64,000 bases of DNA from Rhodanobacteraceae bacterium (lineage in GTDB: Bacteria; Pseudomonadota; Gammaproteobacteria; Xanthomonadales; Rhodanobacteraceae). The position numbers and the translations under genes were made by a program. Numbering within the stretch: the stretch's first letter is position 1; each line of letters opens with the position of its first letter. This document shows, one piece after another, positions 9,755 through 20,618 of the stretch. Under the pieces are notes generated by a model that saw nothing but the letters and a program-made list of their open reading frames with translations, was not told the origin of the DNA and did no database searches. The stretch lies in NCBI GenBank assembly GCA_027019085.1, contig JALUXG010000023.1, forward strand, positions 1-64,000, in the 5' to 3' direction.

Positions 9755-10246
9755 ATGGGCATGAGCACATCTCGATCCGGATACCAGGCCTTGCGCAAGG
9801 GTCGACAATCCGAACGGGGTCGTGTGTATCTGCTCACTTTCGTCACCTGCAAGCGGCGGCGCTGGTTCGAGGATCCTGCACCTGCGCATATCGTGGCGCA
9901 CCTCTTCAATGCACCCGATGTATGGCGCGGCAACTGCGTCGATGCCTGGGTACTGATGCCAGACCACGCACATGTATTGTTCGCACTGGAGACCGACGAG
10001 GCCCTGCCGACTGTTGTGGCACGTCTCAAGGCGGTGACGGCCCGGGAGGCGAACCGCGTGCTGCATCGCAGCGGCCCCTTCTGGCAAGGCGGTTTCCATG
10101 ACCATGCCTTGCGCACCGACGAAAGCCGCGAACGGGTTGCCCGCTACATTATCGCCAATCCGATGCGAGCGGGACTGGTGGAGGACCCGTGGCAGTGGCC
10201 GTACTGGAACAGCCGCTGGATCGACGGGCCTCAGGACCTGGCGTGA
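9755..10246 (+). CDS. REP-associated tyrosine transposase (RAYT, Y1_Tnp/TnpA_REP)
   Basis: This 163-residue single-strand DNA nuclease belongs to the IS200-like Y1 transposase superfamily that nicks and moves REP hairpins. The HUH motif is H71-A-H73 (in MPDHAHVL) and the nucleophile is Y131 (in ARYIIANPMRAG). GPFWQGGFHDHALR is the other conserved block of this family. It is flanked within 130 bp upstream and 60 bp downstream by arrays of the same repeat, the classic RAYT layout. The ATG at 9755 is used; 9761 is equally possible, and no strong ribosome site is seen for either. The gene looks intact. Confidence 0.92.
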   Translation: MGMSTSRSGYQALRKGRQSERGRVYLLTFVTCKRRRWFEDPAPAHIVAHLFNAPDVWRGNCVDAWVLMPDHAHVLFALETDEALPTVVARLKAVTAREANRVLHRSGPFWQGGFHDHALRTDESRERVARYIIANPMRAGLVEDPWQWPYWNSRWIDGPQDLA

Positions 10247-10303
10247 TTATACGACAGGATGCGCGGGTGGACCGATTGCGTTTGCTCTGTGTGTCGGACC
10301 CGG

Positions 10304-10757
10304 TCACGGCTCCCGCCGTTCCCACAACAGCGAAGCCGCGCTCCGCTTTTGTAGGAGGCCCGGAAGGGCCGATCGGGATGCCCGGCGTGGCCGACCAGTC
10401 ACGGCTTCCGCCGTTCCCACAACAGCGAAGCCGCGCTCCGCTTTTGTAGGAGGCCCGGAAGGGCCGATCGGAATGCCCGGTGTGCCGACCAGTCACGGCT
10501 TCCGCCGTTCCCACAAGAGCGAAGCCGCGACCCCGCTTTTGCAGGAGGCCCGGAAGGGCCGATCGGGATGCCCGGTGTGCCGACCAGTCACGGCTTCCGC
10601 CGTTCCCACAACAGCGAAGCCGCGCCGCGCTTTTGCAGGAGGCCCGGAAGGGCCGATTGGGATGCCCGGCGTGGCGGACCAGTCACGGCTTCCACCGTTC
10701 CCACAACAGCGAGCCGCGCCCCGCTTTTGCAGGAGGCCCGGAAGGGCCGACCACGGG
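10304..10757. repeat. REP-type tandem array, five units of about 95 bp
   Basis: Units start at 10304, 10399, 10493, 10588 and 10683 and carry the same pair of hairpins, in the same orientation, as the array at 9141-9633. The GGCCC-GGAA-GGGCC hairpin is preceded by GTAG in the first two units and GCAG in the last three. The array begins 58 bases after the RAYT stop and ends about six bases before the lhr stop codon, so the lhr transcript would carry the last units in its 3' end. Confidence 0.9.
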
Positions 10758-10762
10758 ATCGA

Positions 10763-13700
10763 TCACTGTCTCGTTGCCCCCTCCACCCTGACGGGGGCAT
10801 CGCGGGTAAGAAGGGCTTCGATGCGGTTGCGGTTGCCGGGGTCGGTTTCGCCGTGGAAATGGATCGTGCCGGCGACGCGGGTGGCGATGGCGATGCCGTC
10901 GCGGTAGAGGATGCGTGCACCGTTGACGGCGGGAACTTTATCGCCGGTCAGGACGGTGCCCACGAGGTTCAGGGGGTCGGTGCCGCGCAGGCACACCAGC
11001 GTGCCTGCGGGTTCGCGCCGACGCAACTGGCGCAGCAGGTCCACGGCCTCGGGCAGGGCGAACTGCTCACCGGTGAGGCCTTCCACGAAACGCCCGCCGC
11101 GCAGTTCGCCGCGCGCTTCCATGCGCCGGAAGATCGGTACCAGCCGCCGCCAGGGCGGCAGCCACGCGGCCTCGCGTTCGAGCAGCTTCCAGGCCACCAC
11201 GCCGTAGCGGCGCAACAGGGTGCGGGCAATATGCTCCAGGGCCTGCGGGGCGCGGTCCAGGTCCTCGTCGGTGGGTGCTTCCACGCGCGACCAGCGGCCG
11301 GCGTCGGCGATGCCCGCGAGCAGGCGGCGGCGCACACGACGGTGGCGCTGCCGACGGCTGTCCGGCACCAGCAGGGCGCGCAGTCCCGCGAAGCTGTCGG
11401 CGGTGACGCGACCGCTGGCGACCAGCTCGGCCAGGGCGTTTTCCAGTTCCACCTCGAGCAGCCGGGTGTGCTCGGCCAGTTCGTCGAAGAACAGCGCGCC
11501 GCGCGTCTCCAGCGCCTCGTCCACCGCCTGGGCGCGCGAGGAAATCCGCGTGGCGTGGCGCGTTGTGTCCTCGCTCGCCGCGTGCATCCACAGTGCACGC
11601 GTGCGGCGCGAGAGCAGCACGATCGGGGTGGCCTGCAGTGGACCGCGTGCGGGTCGTTCACCTGGCGCATCACGCAGACGCATCCAGACGCAGCGCCCTG
11701 CACGGCATTGCGCGTCCAGCCAGGCCGGTTCGTAGTCGCGGATGCGCGCGGGCAGCAGGGCCGACTCCCAGGCCCCTGCCGCGGCCTCGTAACCTTCCAG
11801 TTGCGCCAGCACCGCGTCCAGTGCATCGGGACCGCGCAGGCGCGCATCCGGTGCGACATGCTGCCACTCGAACAAAAAGCGCATGAAGTCACGGCGCTTG
11901 ACCGGCGCAATGGCACGGCGCAGGCGCGAGAGCGTGTAGCGGTGGATGCGCGCCAGCAGATGGCGTTCGCACCATTCCTCGTCCGAGGCACCTGGCGTGA
12001 AGTGCCCGCGCATCACCGTGCCCTCGCGCTCCAGTGCCCCCAGCGCGGCCGTGATCGCCTCGGGCAGAACACCCAGATCGGTGGCCAGCGTGGCGACACA
12101 GGCCGGACCCAGCCCGCCGAGCCGTGCACGTACCAGCTCCACGCAGGCGTCGGCATGGTCCCAGGATACGGCGGCGCATGCGGCGGGCGCGACGATGGGC
12201 GGGCAAAGCCCTGCCCCGGGATGCACGGCCTGCCATGCCGGCAGGCGCTCGGCGGCAACCCACAGCGCGCAGCCATCGTTCAGGTGCAAGCGCGTGGCTC
12301 GCGCATCGGCGGCCAGCGCTTCGAGACGGTGCGTCCAGCCGGGTTCGCGTTCGAGATCACCTGCGGTGACTGTGCCCAGCGCCATCAGTGCATCGTGCAT
12401 CTCGTTGGCATCGCGTACTTCGGGCCAGACTTCGGCGCGTACCGCGGCGATGGCCTCGGGGTCCAGTGCGGCCAGGTCGTCGGGGCTGTCAGGGTCCAGC
12501 CAGCGTCGGTTCTGCACCGCGCGGGTGCGGCGCTCTTCCAGCGGCGCATCGTCGAGGAACGCGTACGGCGCGGCATTGAGCACGCCTGCGGCCAGTGGCG
12601 AAGGTGCCGGCAGGTCGCGTGCCAGCATGCGGATCGCGCCGGATTCGAGGCGCCGCAGCAGGGCCAGGAATCCGTCCACGTCCATGGCCTCGCGCAGGCA
12701 GTCGTGCAGGGTCTGTGCCACCAGCGGATGGTCGGGGATTTCGCGCTCGCCGACGATATTCTCCAGACACGCGACCTGGTCGGGAAACACGCTGGCCAGC
12801 AGATCCTCGCTGCGCATGCGCTGGATCGGCGCGGGCACCTTGCGGCCGCCCTGCATGCGCGGCAGCGCCAGCGCGGTGGTGGCGTTCCAGCGCCAGCGCA
12901 CGGGGAACAGCGGCGCGTCGAGCAGGGCCTGGGTCAGCACATGTTCGGCGCTGCCCGAGTGCAGGTAGCGGGCCACCTCCGCCAGCGGGAAGCTGTGGCT
13001 GGTCGACAGCGAGAGCACGATGGCATCCTCGCTGGCTGCGGCCTGCAGCTCGAAGTTGAAATTGCGGCAGAAGCGCTTGCGCAGGGCCAGCCCCCAGGCG
13101 CGATTGATGCGACTGCCATAGGGTGAATGGATCACCAGCTGCATGCCGCCGGACTCGTCGAAAAAGCGTTCCATGACCAGGGTGTCGTGCGTCGGCAGCG
13201 CGCCCAGCACGGCGCGCGCGCCGCCCAGGTAATCGGCGATCTGCGCGGCAGCACCCTCGGGCAGGTCGAGAGTGTCCGCAAGCCATTGCCGGGCGGCATC
13301 ATGGCCGCCATCGGCGAACTGTGATTCCAGGCTGGCGCGCAGGCGTGCCACGCCCGCGGACAGTTCGTCGCTGCGGCCGGGCGCCTCGCCGATCCAGAAC
13401 GGGATGCTGGGGCGCTGGCCCTGTGCGTCCTCCACGCGCAGCCGGTCGCGTTCGACACGCAGCACGCGGTAGCTGTGATTGCCGAGCTGGAAGATGTCGC
13501 CGGCCATGCTCTCGATGGCGAAATCCTCGTTGACGGTGCCGATCAGGCTGCCTTCCGGTTCCAGTTCCACCCAGTAGTCGGCAGTGTCGGGGATGGTACC
13601 GCCCGAGGTCAGCGCAGTGAGGCGCGAGCCACGCCGAGCGGATAGCCGCTGGTGCACGGCATCGCGGTGCACCAGAGCCGCACGTGCGCCGCGACGGGTG

Positions 13701-15208
13701 GTGAAGCCCTCGGAGAGCATGCGCAGCACGGCGTCAAAGGCTTCGCGCGCAAGAAGGGCGTAGGGCTGTGCGTGGCGTACCAGGTCGAACAACGCCGCCT
13801 CGTCCCAGTCCCGGCAGGCGACTTCGGCCACGATCTGCTGCGCCAGCACGTCGAGCGGCGCCTGCGGCAGGCGCAACGCGTCCAGTTCGCCGCGGCGCAC
13901 GCAGTCGAGCAGCGCCGCACATTCCACGAGATCGTCGCGCGATACGGGGAACAGGCGCCCGCGCGGGGTACCACCCAGGCTGTGTCCGGAGCGTCCCACG
14001 CGTTGCAGGAAGGCGGCGATGGAACGCGGCGAGCCGACCTGGCAAACCAGTTCGATGTCGCCGATGTCGATGCCCAGCTCAAGCGAGGCGGTGGCCACCA
14101 GGACGCGCAGTTCGCCGTGCTTGAGGCGACGCTCGGCGTCCAGCCGGTGTTCCCGTGACAGGCTGCCGTGGTGTGCGGTCACCGCGTCCTCGCCCAGGCG
14201 TTCGCCCAGCGCGCGCGCCAAGTGCTCGGCCATGCGCCGGGTATTGACGAATACCAGCGTGGTGCGGTGCTCGCCGACCAGCACGGCAATGCGGTCGTAG
14301 ACCAGCCCCCAGGCATCGCCCGAGAGCACCGCCTCAAGAGGCACCGGTGGCAGCTCCAGTGCCAGGTCGCGTGCGCGGGTGTAGCCCAGGTCAACGATCG
14401 TGCAGCCGGTGTGCGCCGGGTTGCCTGCCGCTGATGCGTTGCGCTGCGACGCCCCGTCATTGACGGCCGAAAGTGGTCCGCAGGCATCGCCGAGTGGCGC
14501 GAGGGCCGGGGTAGCCCCCGACCCGACCAGGAAACGCGCCACCCGCTCGATCGGGTGTTGCGTCGCCGACAGCCCGATGCGCAACAACGGTCGCTGGCAC
14601 AGCGACGCGAGCCGTTCCAGGCTCAGCGCCAGATGGGCGCCGCGCTTGGAGCCGGCCACGGCATGGATCTCGTCGACGATCACCGTGCGCGTGCTGCCGA
14701 GTACGCTGCGGCCCGATGCCGAACCCAGCAACACGTACAGCGATTCGGGCGTGGTCACCAGGATGTGGGGTGGCAGCCGGCGCATGGCCGCTCGTGCGCG
14801 CGGCTGGGTATCGCCGGTGCGTACGGCCGTGCGGATGGCCACATCCGGAAATCCGCGTGCCGCCAGTTCGGCGCGGATACCCTCGAGCGGTTCCTCGAGG
14901 TTGACGTGGATGTCGTTGGACAACGCTTTCAGCGGCGAGACATAGACCACCTGGGTGGTATCGGGCAGCGTGCCACCGTGGGCCAGGGCCTGGCGTACCA
15001 GCGCATCGATGGCGGCCAGGAAGGCGGTGAGTGTCTTGCCCGAGCCGGTGGGTGCCGCGACCAGGGTCGGGCGGCCGTCCCGGATCGAGGGCCAGGCCGC
15101 GGTCTGCGCCGCGGTGGGCGCATCGAATCGTGACCGGAACCAGGCGGCGACGGCCGGATGGAAGTCTTCGGGAACGAAAGTGCGGTCGGTGGGGCTCACC
15201 GAAGCCAT
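10763..15208 (-). CDS. lhr: Large superfamily 2 helicase Lhr
   Basis: This 1481-residue Lhr-type ATP-dependent 3'-5' helicase (E. coli Lhr is about 1540) is associated with DNA repair. Features in order are Walker A APTGSGKT (52-59), DEIH in motif II, GLSATQ in motif III, motif [13 protein letters not shown] and QRVGRSGH, then the DUF1998-like/winged-helix Lhr core and a long bacterial C-terminal extension. The ATG at 15208 is chosen where homology begins. Its start lies one base beyond the stop codon of an RNase T2 gene, so the two are probably cotranscribed. The stop codon sits beside a REP array. Confidence 0.95.
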   Translation of the reverse strand: MASVSPTDRTFVPEDFHPAVAAWFRSRFDAPTAAQTAAWPSIRDGRPTLVAAPTGSGKTLTAFLAAIDALVRQALAHGGTLPDTTQVVYVSPLKALSNDIHVNLEEPLEGIRAELAARGFPDVAIRTAVRTGDTQPRARAAMRRLPPHILVTTPESLYVLLGSASGRSVLGSTRTVIVDEIHAVAGSKRGAHLALSLERLASLCQRPLLRIGLSATQHPIERVARFLVGSGATPALAPLGDACGPLSAVNDGASQRNASAAGNPAHTGCTIVDLGYTRARDLALELPPVPLEAVLSGDAWGLVYDRIAVLVGEHRTTLVFVNTRRMAEHLARALGERLGEDAVTAHHGSLSREHRLDAERRLKHGELRVLVATASLELGIDIGDIELVCQVGSPRSIAAFLQRVGRSGHSLGGTPRGRLFPVSRDDLVECAALLDCVRRGELDALRLPQAPLDVLAQQIVAEVACRDWDEAALFDLVRHAQPYALLAREAFDAVLRMLSEGFTTRRGARAALVHRDAVHQRLSARRGSRLTALTSGGTIPDTADYWVELEPEGSLIGTVNEDFAIESMAGDIFQLGNHSYRVLRVERDRLRVEDAQGQRPSIPFWIGEAPGRSDELSAGVARLRASLESQFADGGHDAARQWLADTLDLPEGAAAQIADYLGGARAVLGALPTHDTLVMERFFDESGGMQLVIHSPYGSRINRAWGLALRKRFCRNFNFELQAAASEDAIVLSLSTSHSFPLAEVARYLHSGSAEHVLTQALLDAPLFPVRWRWNATTALALPRMQGGRKVPAPIQRMRSEDLLASVFPDQVACLENIVGEREIPDHPLVAQTLHDCLREAMDVDGFLALLRRLESGAIRMLARDLPAPSPLAAGVLNAAPYAFLDDAPLEERRTRAVQNRRWLDPDSPDDLAALDPEAIAAVRAEVWPEVRDANEMHDALMALGTVTAGDLEREPGWTHRLEALAADARATRLHLNDGCALWVAAERLPAWQAVHPGAGLCPPIVAPAACAAVSWDHADACVELVRARLGGLGPACVATLATDLGVLPEAITAALGALEREGTVMRGHFTPGASDEEWCERHLLARIHRYTLSRLRRAIAPVKRRDFMRFLFEWQHVAPDARLRGPDALDAVLAQLEGYEAAAGAWESALLPARIRDYEPAWLDAQCRAGRCVWMRLRDAPGERPARGPLQATPIVLLSRRTRALWMHAASEDTTRHATRISSRAQAVDEALETRGALFFDELAEHTRLLEVELENALAELVASGRVTADSFAGLRALLVPDSRRQRHRRVRRRLLAGIADAGRWSRVEAPTDEDLDRAPQALEHIARTLLRRYGVVAWKLLEREAAWLPPWRRLVPIFRRMEARGELRGGRFVEGLTGEQFALPEAVDLLRQLRRREPAGTLVCLRGTDPLNLVGTVLTGDKVPAVNGARILYRDGIAIATRVAGTIHFHGETDPGNRNRIEALLTRDAPVRVEGATRQ

Positions 15209-15209
15209 T

Positions 15210-16001
15210 CTACGGCCCTGCCGTCGCAGGCTTCGAGACGACGGGCGTCCTGCCGCGCCAGGTCCAGTCCGGCACGACAAAGCGCGCGGGGCAGTTGTCC
15301 TGCGGAATCGGCGCGTTCATCAGCGCATCGCCCTGCGGGAAGCGACCGAGCGCCTTGCGCGGCACGGTGATCCAGAGCTGGGCGAGCAGTACACGGCCGT
15401 GCCGGCCCTTGCCGCAGCGCAGCTGCAGTGCACGCGGCGCGCGGGCATGAAAGGTCTTCCGGAAGACGGCGACGACCTGTGCACGACGCACCTCATGCCC
15501 GCGTGCACGGCGTTCGAGGTAGCGCCCAAAGGCGCTGTCCACCACCGCCTGGCGCATGTGCAGCGCGGTGCGGAAGAACGCCTCCGCGTCATAGCCGAAG
15601 CATTGTGCATGCTTCTCGTATTCGTGTCGCAGCAGGCTGAACGGAAGATGCGGCATCAGCTCGTCCAGCGTCCGGCGTGTGCCGGGTACAAGATCCAGCG
15701 GATGCGTGTCGCGCGGATAGAAGGCGCAACCCTTGCGCCACCATGCCGGGGCGGGAATGTTACGCCGCACGAGGGACATCGGACGCGAAGGCCACAGTCC
15801 GTGCAGCCCGATCAGAGCACCTTCGGGCTGGTCCGGCAGGCAGTGTTCGACACGGCAGAAACCCGGCTGCCAGGTCAGCGCAAAGGTGTAGTGGCCGAAA
15901 TCCCCGTGCCGAGACGGAATGATCGGTGCCTTGCCGAGGGCGCAGGCTTGCGCAGGCAACAGAAGCAGGAGAAAGAGAACGAACAGGCGATCGGTGCGCA
16001 T
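15210..16001 (-). CDS. Secreted ribonuclease T2 family protein
   Basis: This 263-residue protein has a signal peptide ([20 protein letters not shown]). Both catalytic segments of T2 RNases are present: [10 protein letters not shown] with GLHGLWPS (H67), and HEYEKHAQC (E127, K130, H131). It would be a periplasmic or extracellular endoribonuclease working through 2',3'-cyclic phosphate. Cysteines C49/C54 and others could form disulfides. It directly precedes lhr with a one-base gap, which implies a shared transcript although one product is exported and the other is a cytoplasmic helicase. Confidence 0.88.
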   Translation of the reverse strand: MRTDRLFVLFLLLLLPAQACALGKAPIIPSRHGDFGHYTFALTWQPGFCRVEHCLPDQPEGALIGLHGLWPSRPMSLVRRNIPAPAWWRKGCAFYPRDTHPLDLVPGTRRTLDELMPHLPFSLLRHEYEKHAQCFGYDAEAFFRTALHMRQAVVDSAFGRYLERRARGHEVRRAQVVAVFRKTFHARAPRALQLRCGKGRHGRVLLAQLWITVPRKALGRFPQGDALMNAPIPQDNCPARFVVPDWTWRGRTPVVSKPATAGP

Positions 16002-16212
16002 GACGGAACCCGGGGCAGGAGACGGCAGGCAAGGCGCAGATGCGCCGCCCAAGCATACACCGAGGGTCCGCGCATGCCGCGCAGCATGAGCCTGTGCGCA
16101 GAAATGCCTACCATGCCGCGGCGGAGGGTATCTATACTGGGACGCAGCGGTCTTGTGCAACGAACCCGGATCTGGCTCGAAGAATCCTGCCGAGAGGTGA
16201 CAGGCGCTGTCC

Positions 16213-17532
16213 ATGAATTTCACCGCACTGCCCGACTTTCTCGCCATCGGCGGCCTGGTCCTTGCCTTTGCCGCCTTGCTGCGGCGTGCGCGGCAGACCC
16301 GGCTGCAGTACTGGCTCGTGGGTTGGGTGCTGTTGCTGGTGCACATCCTGGGACAGTTCATCAGCCAGAACACCGACGATCCGGTATCGACCATCGCCCT
16401 CACCCTGGCCGTGGCCATGTTGCTCTACGCCTGTGCAGCCTTCATCTGGGCCAGCCAGGACAGCCGCCGGCAGCTTCGCTGGCATGGCCTGCTCCAGGCC
16501 ATGCTCACCGTGACCCCCGACGCCCTGATGTACGCGGCGGTGATCTACGCCATGGCGCAGGTGTGGATATATGCCGCGCTGACGATCGCGGGCCTGGTGA
16601 CGGCGCTGATCTGGTACCGCGATGGAAGGCGGCACGACGAGCGACGCAAGCGCGGTCTGCAGGCTGCCGCCCTGATCGGCGCATACGGTGTCCAGGCCGT
16701 GCTGTTGGCCAGGGGCAAGGGCGATTATGCGATCAACTGGTCGCTGTTCTGGCATTACCTGGTGGCCGCGCTGTATTTCCGCATGTCCTCGGACCACAAG
16801 GGGGTCGGCGTGCGCTTCACGACCTGGAGCTTTGTCGCCTGGGCGCTGGTATTCCCGGTCAGCGTCATCATGGACATGATGTGGCCACATGCGCACGTGG
16901 ACAATGAAGTATGGAACCTTCCCAAGTTCCTGGTGGCCACGGGCCTGATCTTCACCCTGCTCGAGGAACAGATGGCCCAGTCCGAATACGCGGCATTGCA
17001 TGACGACCTGACCGGGCTGCCCAACCGCCGTCAATTCATGTTGAGCCTGCGCGAAGCCGTGCGCGCGGGTAACCGCATGAAGGCGCAGCCTGGGGTGCTG
17101 GCCCTGCTGGTGATCGATCTTGACGATTTCAAACGTGTCAATGACACGCATGGCCACGTGATCGGCGATGCGTTGCTGCGCGGCATCGCGCAACGGTTCC
17201 GTGGCAGGCTGCGCAAGGTCGACACCCTGGCCCGTCTCGGCGGGGACGAATTTGCCGCCATACTGCCGTGTGTGCCGGATCGTGCCACTGCGCAACGGGT
17301 CGTGGAGAAGTTGCATGCCTGTCTGCAGGAACCGTTTGTGTTCGGTGACCTGCAACTGAGGATGGAGGTCAGCATCGGGATGGCCGTCTGCCCCGAGGAT
17401 GCGACCGACGAAGTTCGCCTGTATGCTTTTGCCGACCACGACATGTATCGTCACAAGCCGGATCTTCGGCGCGTGGTGGCTCCGGGTCAGATGCGACTGG
17501 AACCGTTCGATCCGGGTCCCATCAGGGGGTGA
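16213..17532 (+). CDS. Membrane diguanylate cyclase (GGDEF)
   Basis: This 439-residue protein has about seven or eight hydrophobic helices in the first ~250 residues and a C-terminal GGDEF domain. The active site is intact (GGDEF, 343-347), and an inhibitory I-site RxxD (RKVD, 334-337) lies exactly five residues before it, so product-inhibited c-di-GMP synthesis is expected. DDLTGLPNRR begins the domain as usual. No EAL domain follows. The N-terminal membrane region probably senses an unknown signal. It diverges from the RNase T2/lhr pair. Confidence 0.93.
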   Translation: MNFTALPDFLAIGGLVLAFAALLRRARQTRLQYWLVGWVLLLVHILGQFISQNTDDPVSTIALTLAVAMLLYACAAFIWASQDSRRQLRWHGLLQAMLTVTPDALMYAAVIYAMAQVWIYAALTIAGLVTALIWYRDGRRHDERRKRGLQAAALIGAYGVQAVLLARGKGDYAINWSLFWHYLVAALYFRMSSDHKGVGVRFTTWSFVAWALVFPVSVIMDMMWPHAHVDNEVWNLPKFLVATGLIFTLLEEQMAQSEYAALHDDLTGLPNRRQFMLSLREAVRAGNRMKAQPGVLALLVIDLDDFKRVNDTHGHVIGDALLRGIAQRFRGRLRKVDTLARLGGDEFAAILPCVPDRATAQRVVEKLHACLQEPFVFGDLQLRMEVSIGMAVCPEDATDEVRLYAFADHDMYRHKPDLRRVVAPGQMRLEPFDPGPIRG

Positions 17533-17571
17533 GCCAACGCTGCCGTCGGCGCGACGCGCGGTCGGCCACAC

Positions 17572-18684
17572 ATGGGCGAGCGCATGAAGGTTATTCCCAT
17601 CGACAAACTTCAACCGGTCCTTGTCACCGGCGCGACCGGCTACGTGGCCGGCTGGATCGTCAAGCGGCTGCTCGATGCCGGTGTCACGGTGCATGCTGCG
17701 GTACGCGAGCCCCGGCGCGAGGACAAGGTCGCGCATCTCAAGGCGCTGGCCGCCGATGCACCGGGCAAGTTGCACCTGTTCGCTGCCGACCTGCTGCAGG
17801 ATGGGTCGTATGCCGCGGCCATGGCCGGATGCGGCATCGTTTTCCACACCGCCTCGCCCTTCACTTCGCAGTTCGCCGATCCGCAGAAGGATCTGGTTGA
17901 CCCGGCCGTGCAGGGTACGCGCAACGTGCTCGACGAGGCCAAGCGCAGCGACAGCGTACGGCGCGTGGTGCTGACCAGTTCCTGTGCGGCGATCTACTGC
18001 GACGCCATCGACTGTGCACGTGCGCCCGGGGGCCGGCTGGACGAGACGGTCTGGAACACCACCGCCTCGCTCGATTACCAGCCGTATTCGTATTCCAAGA
18101 CCGCGGCCGAGCGCAGCGCCTGGGACATTGCGCGTGCGCAATCGCGCTGGCAACTGGTGGTGCTCAATCCCTCGCTGGTGGTCGGGCCTGCACTGCAGGC
18201 GCGGCCGACTTCGGAGAGCTTCCGCATCGTGCAGTCGATGGGTGATGGCACCCTGCGCATGGGTGCGCCGCGGGTCGGCTTCGGTGCGGTCGACGTGCGC
18301 GATCTCGCCGATGCGCACCTGGCTGCGGCCTTCCTGCCGCATGCTTCGGGGCGCAACATCGTGTCCGCCCATGAAACCGACCTGCTGGCCATGGCCAGGA
18401 CCCTGCTGCCGCGCTTCGGCAAGGCTTATCCGATACCGCGGCGCGCCATGCCCAAGTGGAAGACATGGCTGTTCGGCCCCCTGCTGGACCGCACTATCAC
18501 GCGCAGATTTGTCACCCGCAACGTTGATGTCCCGTGGCGGGCGGACAACAGCAAGGCGATCCGTGAGCTTGGCCTTGCCTACCGGCCGCTTGAGCAGTCC
18601 ATGCAGGACATGTTCGAGCAGATGATTGGCAGCGGCATGCTGCCGCAACGCCGGCCTTTGCAGGACCCGAGGCGGGTAACGTGA
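17572..18684 (+). CDS. NAD(P)-dependent epimerase/reductase (extended SDR)
   Basis: This is a 370-residue extended short-chain dehydrogenase of the dihydroflavonol-4-reductase/cinnamoyl-CoA-reductase-like type. The nucleotide-binding motif TGATGYVAG is at 19-27, a TSS serine near 136 and the YxxxK pair at Y172/K176. The substrate is unknown; relatives reduce carbonyls of small molecules. Start 17572 is used; the ATG at 17584 is an equally good alternative. The gene follows the cyclase by 39 bases and may share its transcript. Confidence 0.82.
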   Translation: MGERMKVIPIDKLQPVLVTGATGYVAGWIVKRLLDAGVTVHAAVREPRREDKVAHLKALAADAPGKLHLFAADLLQDGSYAAAMAGCGIVFHTASPFTSQFADPQKDLVDPAVQGTRNVLDEAKRSDSVRRVVLTSSCAAIYCDAIDCARAPGGRLDETVWNTTASLDYQPYSYSKTAAERSAWDIARAQSRWQLVVLNPSLVVGPALQARPTSESFRIVQSMGDGTLRMGAPRVGFGAVDVRDLADAHLAAAFLPHASGRNIVSAHETDLLAMARTLLPRFGKAYPIPRRAMPKWKTWLFGPLLDRTITRRFVTRNVDVPWRADNSKAIRELGLAYRPLEQSMQDMFEQMIGSGMLPQRRPLQDPRRVT

Positions 18685-18702
18685 TCCCGCCTCACTCTGC
18701 GT

Positions 18703-19113
18703 TCAGGGCACCAGGGTGACCCGGGTGCGCGGGTTCGGGTTGCCGAAGACGAAGATGTAGACGTTGTATGGACCGTAAGTCTGCGGTGCGATGCCGCGCT
18801 CGTAGTAGAGCAGTTCCTGGCGCGAAAGCTGACCGCTGCCATCCAGGTCCGCGTCAGTGAAATGCAGGCGCAGGTCTTTCATGTCCCGGGGAATCTCGGC
18901 CCGGCTCAACACGCCGTTGTGGTCGCGGTCAAGCTGGCTGAAGAAGTAGACCTTGCGTTCCGTGCTTACGATTTTCGCGCCGGGCATGTTCCCGACCGTG
19001 GGCGATACGGAAAGTTTGGCCGGCATGGCATCGACGGGTGTGGCTGCGCCGACAGGCAGCGCCGTGACGGCCAGAACGAGGGGGGTGAAGGCGATGTAGC
19101 AACGGATGTTCAT
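18703..19113 (-). CDS. Secreted EF-hand calcium-binding protein
   Basis: This 136-residue protein has a signal peptide (cleaved near VGAATP) and two EF-hand loops: D62-R-D64-H-N66-G with E73 at position 12, and D89-L-D91-G-S93 with E100. Pairing of the two suggests real Ca2+ binding in the periplasm. No enzymatic domain is present. The ATG at 19113 has GGAGG seven bases upstream, which decides the start. It converges on the reductase gene. Confidence 0.85.
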   Translation of the reverse strand: MNIRCYIAFTPLVLAVTALPVGAATPVDAMPAKLSVSPTVGNMPGAKIVSTERKVYFFSQLDRDHNGVLSRAEIPRDMKDLRLHFTDADLDGSGQLSRQELLYYERGIAPQTYGPYNVYIFVFGNPNPRTRVTLVP

Positions 19114-19365
19114 GGCATGACCTCCGGATGGAGTCGCGCAGGGCGCGTTGCCAGTGTCCGTCCACGTGCCATCCGGGCGGGGTCGCGCCGGCGCGTGCTT
19201 GAAGCTTCCCGCACATATCGGGAAGCCGGAATTCACGCTACGCCGATCTGCATGTCCGCGCAACGCCGGGGCATGGATTTCAGGCCGCTATCTCCGCCAC
19301 GCCGAGACGCTCCGGTTCTGCATGTGCAGGTGCCACGACAAGGGCAGCGGTCAGGCACAAGGGAT

Positions 19366-20340
19366 TCAGCTGGCTGCAGATCGACCCGCAAGAGCACGGG
19401 CAAAGCGCTGCAGTCCGGCCCACTGCTGTCCGAAGAAGCCTTTCTCGTTGTCGGCATCGATGGCCGGATCATCGACGCCGCAAGGGTGTGCTTTCTCACC
19501 ATACAGCGCGGTACCGAACAGGATGTCCCAGATCGGGAACACCAGCGCGAAATTGCAGTTGTGCAGGTGCGGTCGTTCGGGGTCGATGCGCATGTGATGC
19601 AGCCGATGGTAGGCCGGATCGACCAGCAGCTTGTCCAGCACCGGACCGAAGCGCACGCGCACATTGGCATGCGAGAAAATCTGTACCAGGTCACCGAGCA
19701 CGATCAGCAGTGCATAGTCGACCGGTTGCACGCCGATCAGGAACGCGACGCCGGTGATGATGAGGATCTCGAACAGGTCGTCCAGGTAATGGTCGCGATC
19801 GTTGGACCAGCAATTGAGCTGGCGCTGGCTGTGGTGCAGGCTGTGCAGCGCCCACCACCAGGGCACAGCGTGCTGCAGGCGGTGGATCAGGTAGTAGACC
19901 AGGTCGAAGATGGCGAAATAGATCAGGAACTGGACGATGTCGTGGTCGCGCAGCACCGGTGCCAGCTGAGCCAGGGTGACCAGCGCATCCGGGCCGTTGC
20001 CATGACTGCCGTCGGTCAGCGTGCCGATCCAGTACACGAACGGTTGCAGCATCAGGTAGGTGAAGATCGGCATCACGCCGAAGTATTTCAGCAACGTGTA
20101 GAAACGGTCGATGCGCGCGTAGCGACGGTTCGTCCAGTGTTCGCGCGGGATCCAGCCTTCCATGGGGCGGAAGACGAGCACGATGCAGGCCACTTCGGCC
20201 GCGCTGATCATCAGCGCCGTGGCAATCGCCACGGGCGAATCGGTCATGCCGGTCAGGTGCAGGGCCGACAGCAGCGGTGCGATGCCGTGCACAGCAAGCA
20301 CGGTGATCGCCAGATGCCAGGGATTCGAGAATGCAGCCAT
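19366..20340 (-). CDS. Fatty acid hydroxylase / sterol desaturase family membrane protein
   Basis: This 324-residue integral membrane di-iron enzyme has several hydrophobic segments. The histidine clusters of the family are visible: HRLQH, HSLHH and HRLHH, plus a further conserved His near the C-terminus (PHLHNCNF). Such proteins hydroxylate or desaturate lipids with O2. The substrate is unknown, and in this group ceramide, ornithine-lipid or hopanoid-like lipids are all conceivable. The gene stands alone. Confidence 0.88.
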   Translation of the reverse strand: MAAFSNPWHLAITVLAVHGIAPLLSALHLTGMTDSPVAIATALMISAAEVACIVLVFRPMEGWIPREHWTNRRYARIDRFYTLLKYFGVMPIFTYLMLQPFVYWIGTLTDGSHGNGPDALVTLAQLAPVLRDHDIVQFLIYFAIFDLVYYLIHRLQHAVPWWWALHSLHHSQRQLNCWSNDRDHYLDDLFEILIITGVAFLIGVQPVDYALLIVLGDLVQIFSHANVRVRFGPVLDKLLVDPAYHRLHHMRIDPERPHLHNCNFALVFPIWDILFGTALYGEKAHPCGVDDPAIDADNEKGFFGQQWAGLQRFARALAGRSAAS

Positions 20341-20618
20341 GCCAGCCAGATACAGGGTCGAGCCTGCGCGAAAGTATATCCGCCGCAGGACGATCCGGAG
20401 GCGGAGGTCGGCCCGTGAGCTTCCAGGAGTAGGGGTCGCACATACGCAAGCAGCCGCGCTTCCCGGGCATGCCGGCTTTTCTTCTCATTTTCGTGAAATA
20501 GCCAGGGCCAATTGCCTGAATGGTCCGGATGCCCGGCCCGAACCGGCTTGTCGCGCTTACTTGGCATCCACGGCCCAGACACCTAGGATGAACCGGTGCA
20601 GCGGGCTGGGAGGGGCGG

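Noticed and set aside
9052-9764. Open reading frames running through the repeat array (e.g. 9300-9764)
   Set aside because: They arise from the 94-bp repeat, exist in several frames and on both strands, and have no family resemblance.
9141-10757. Possible CRISPR array
   Set aside because: The repeated unit is the whole 94-bp period with no unique spacers, contains two hairpins and flanks a RAYT; there are no cas genes.
10568-13126. 852-codon open frame antisense to lhr
   Set aside because: It starts in the repeat array and shadows lhr; no recognised domain, composition typical of antisense GC-rich DNA.
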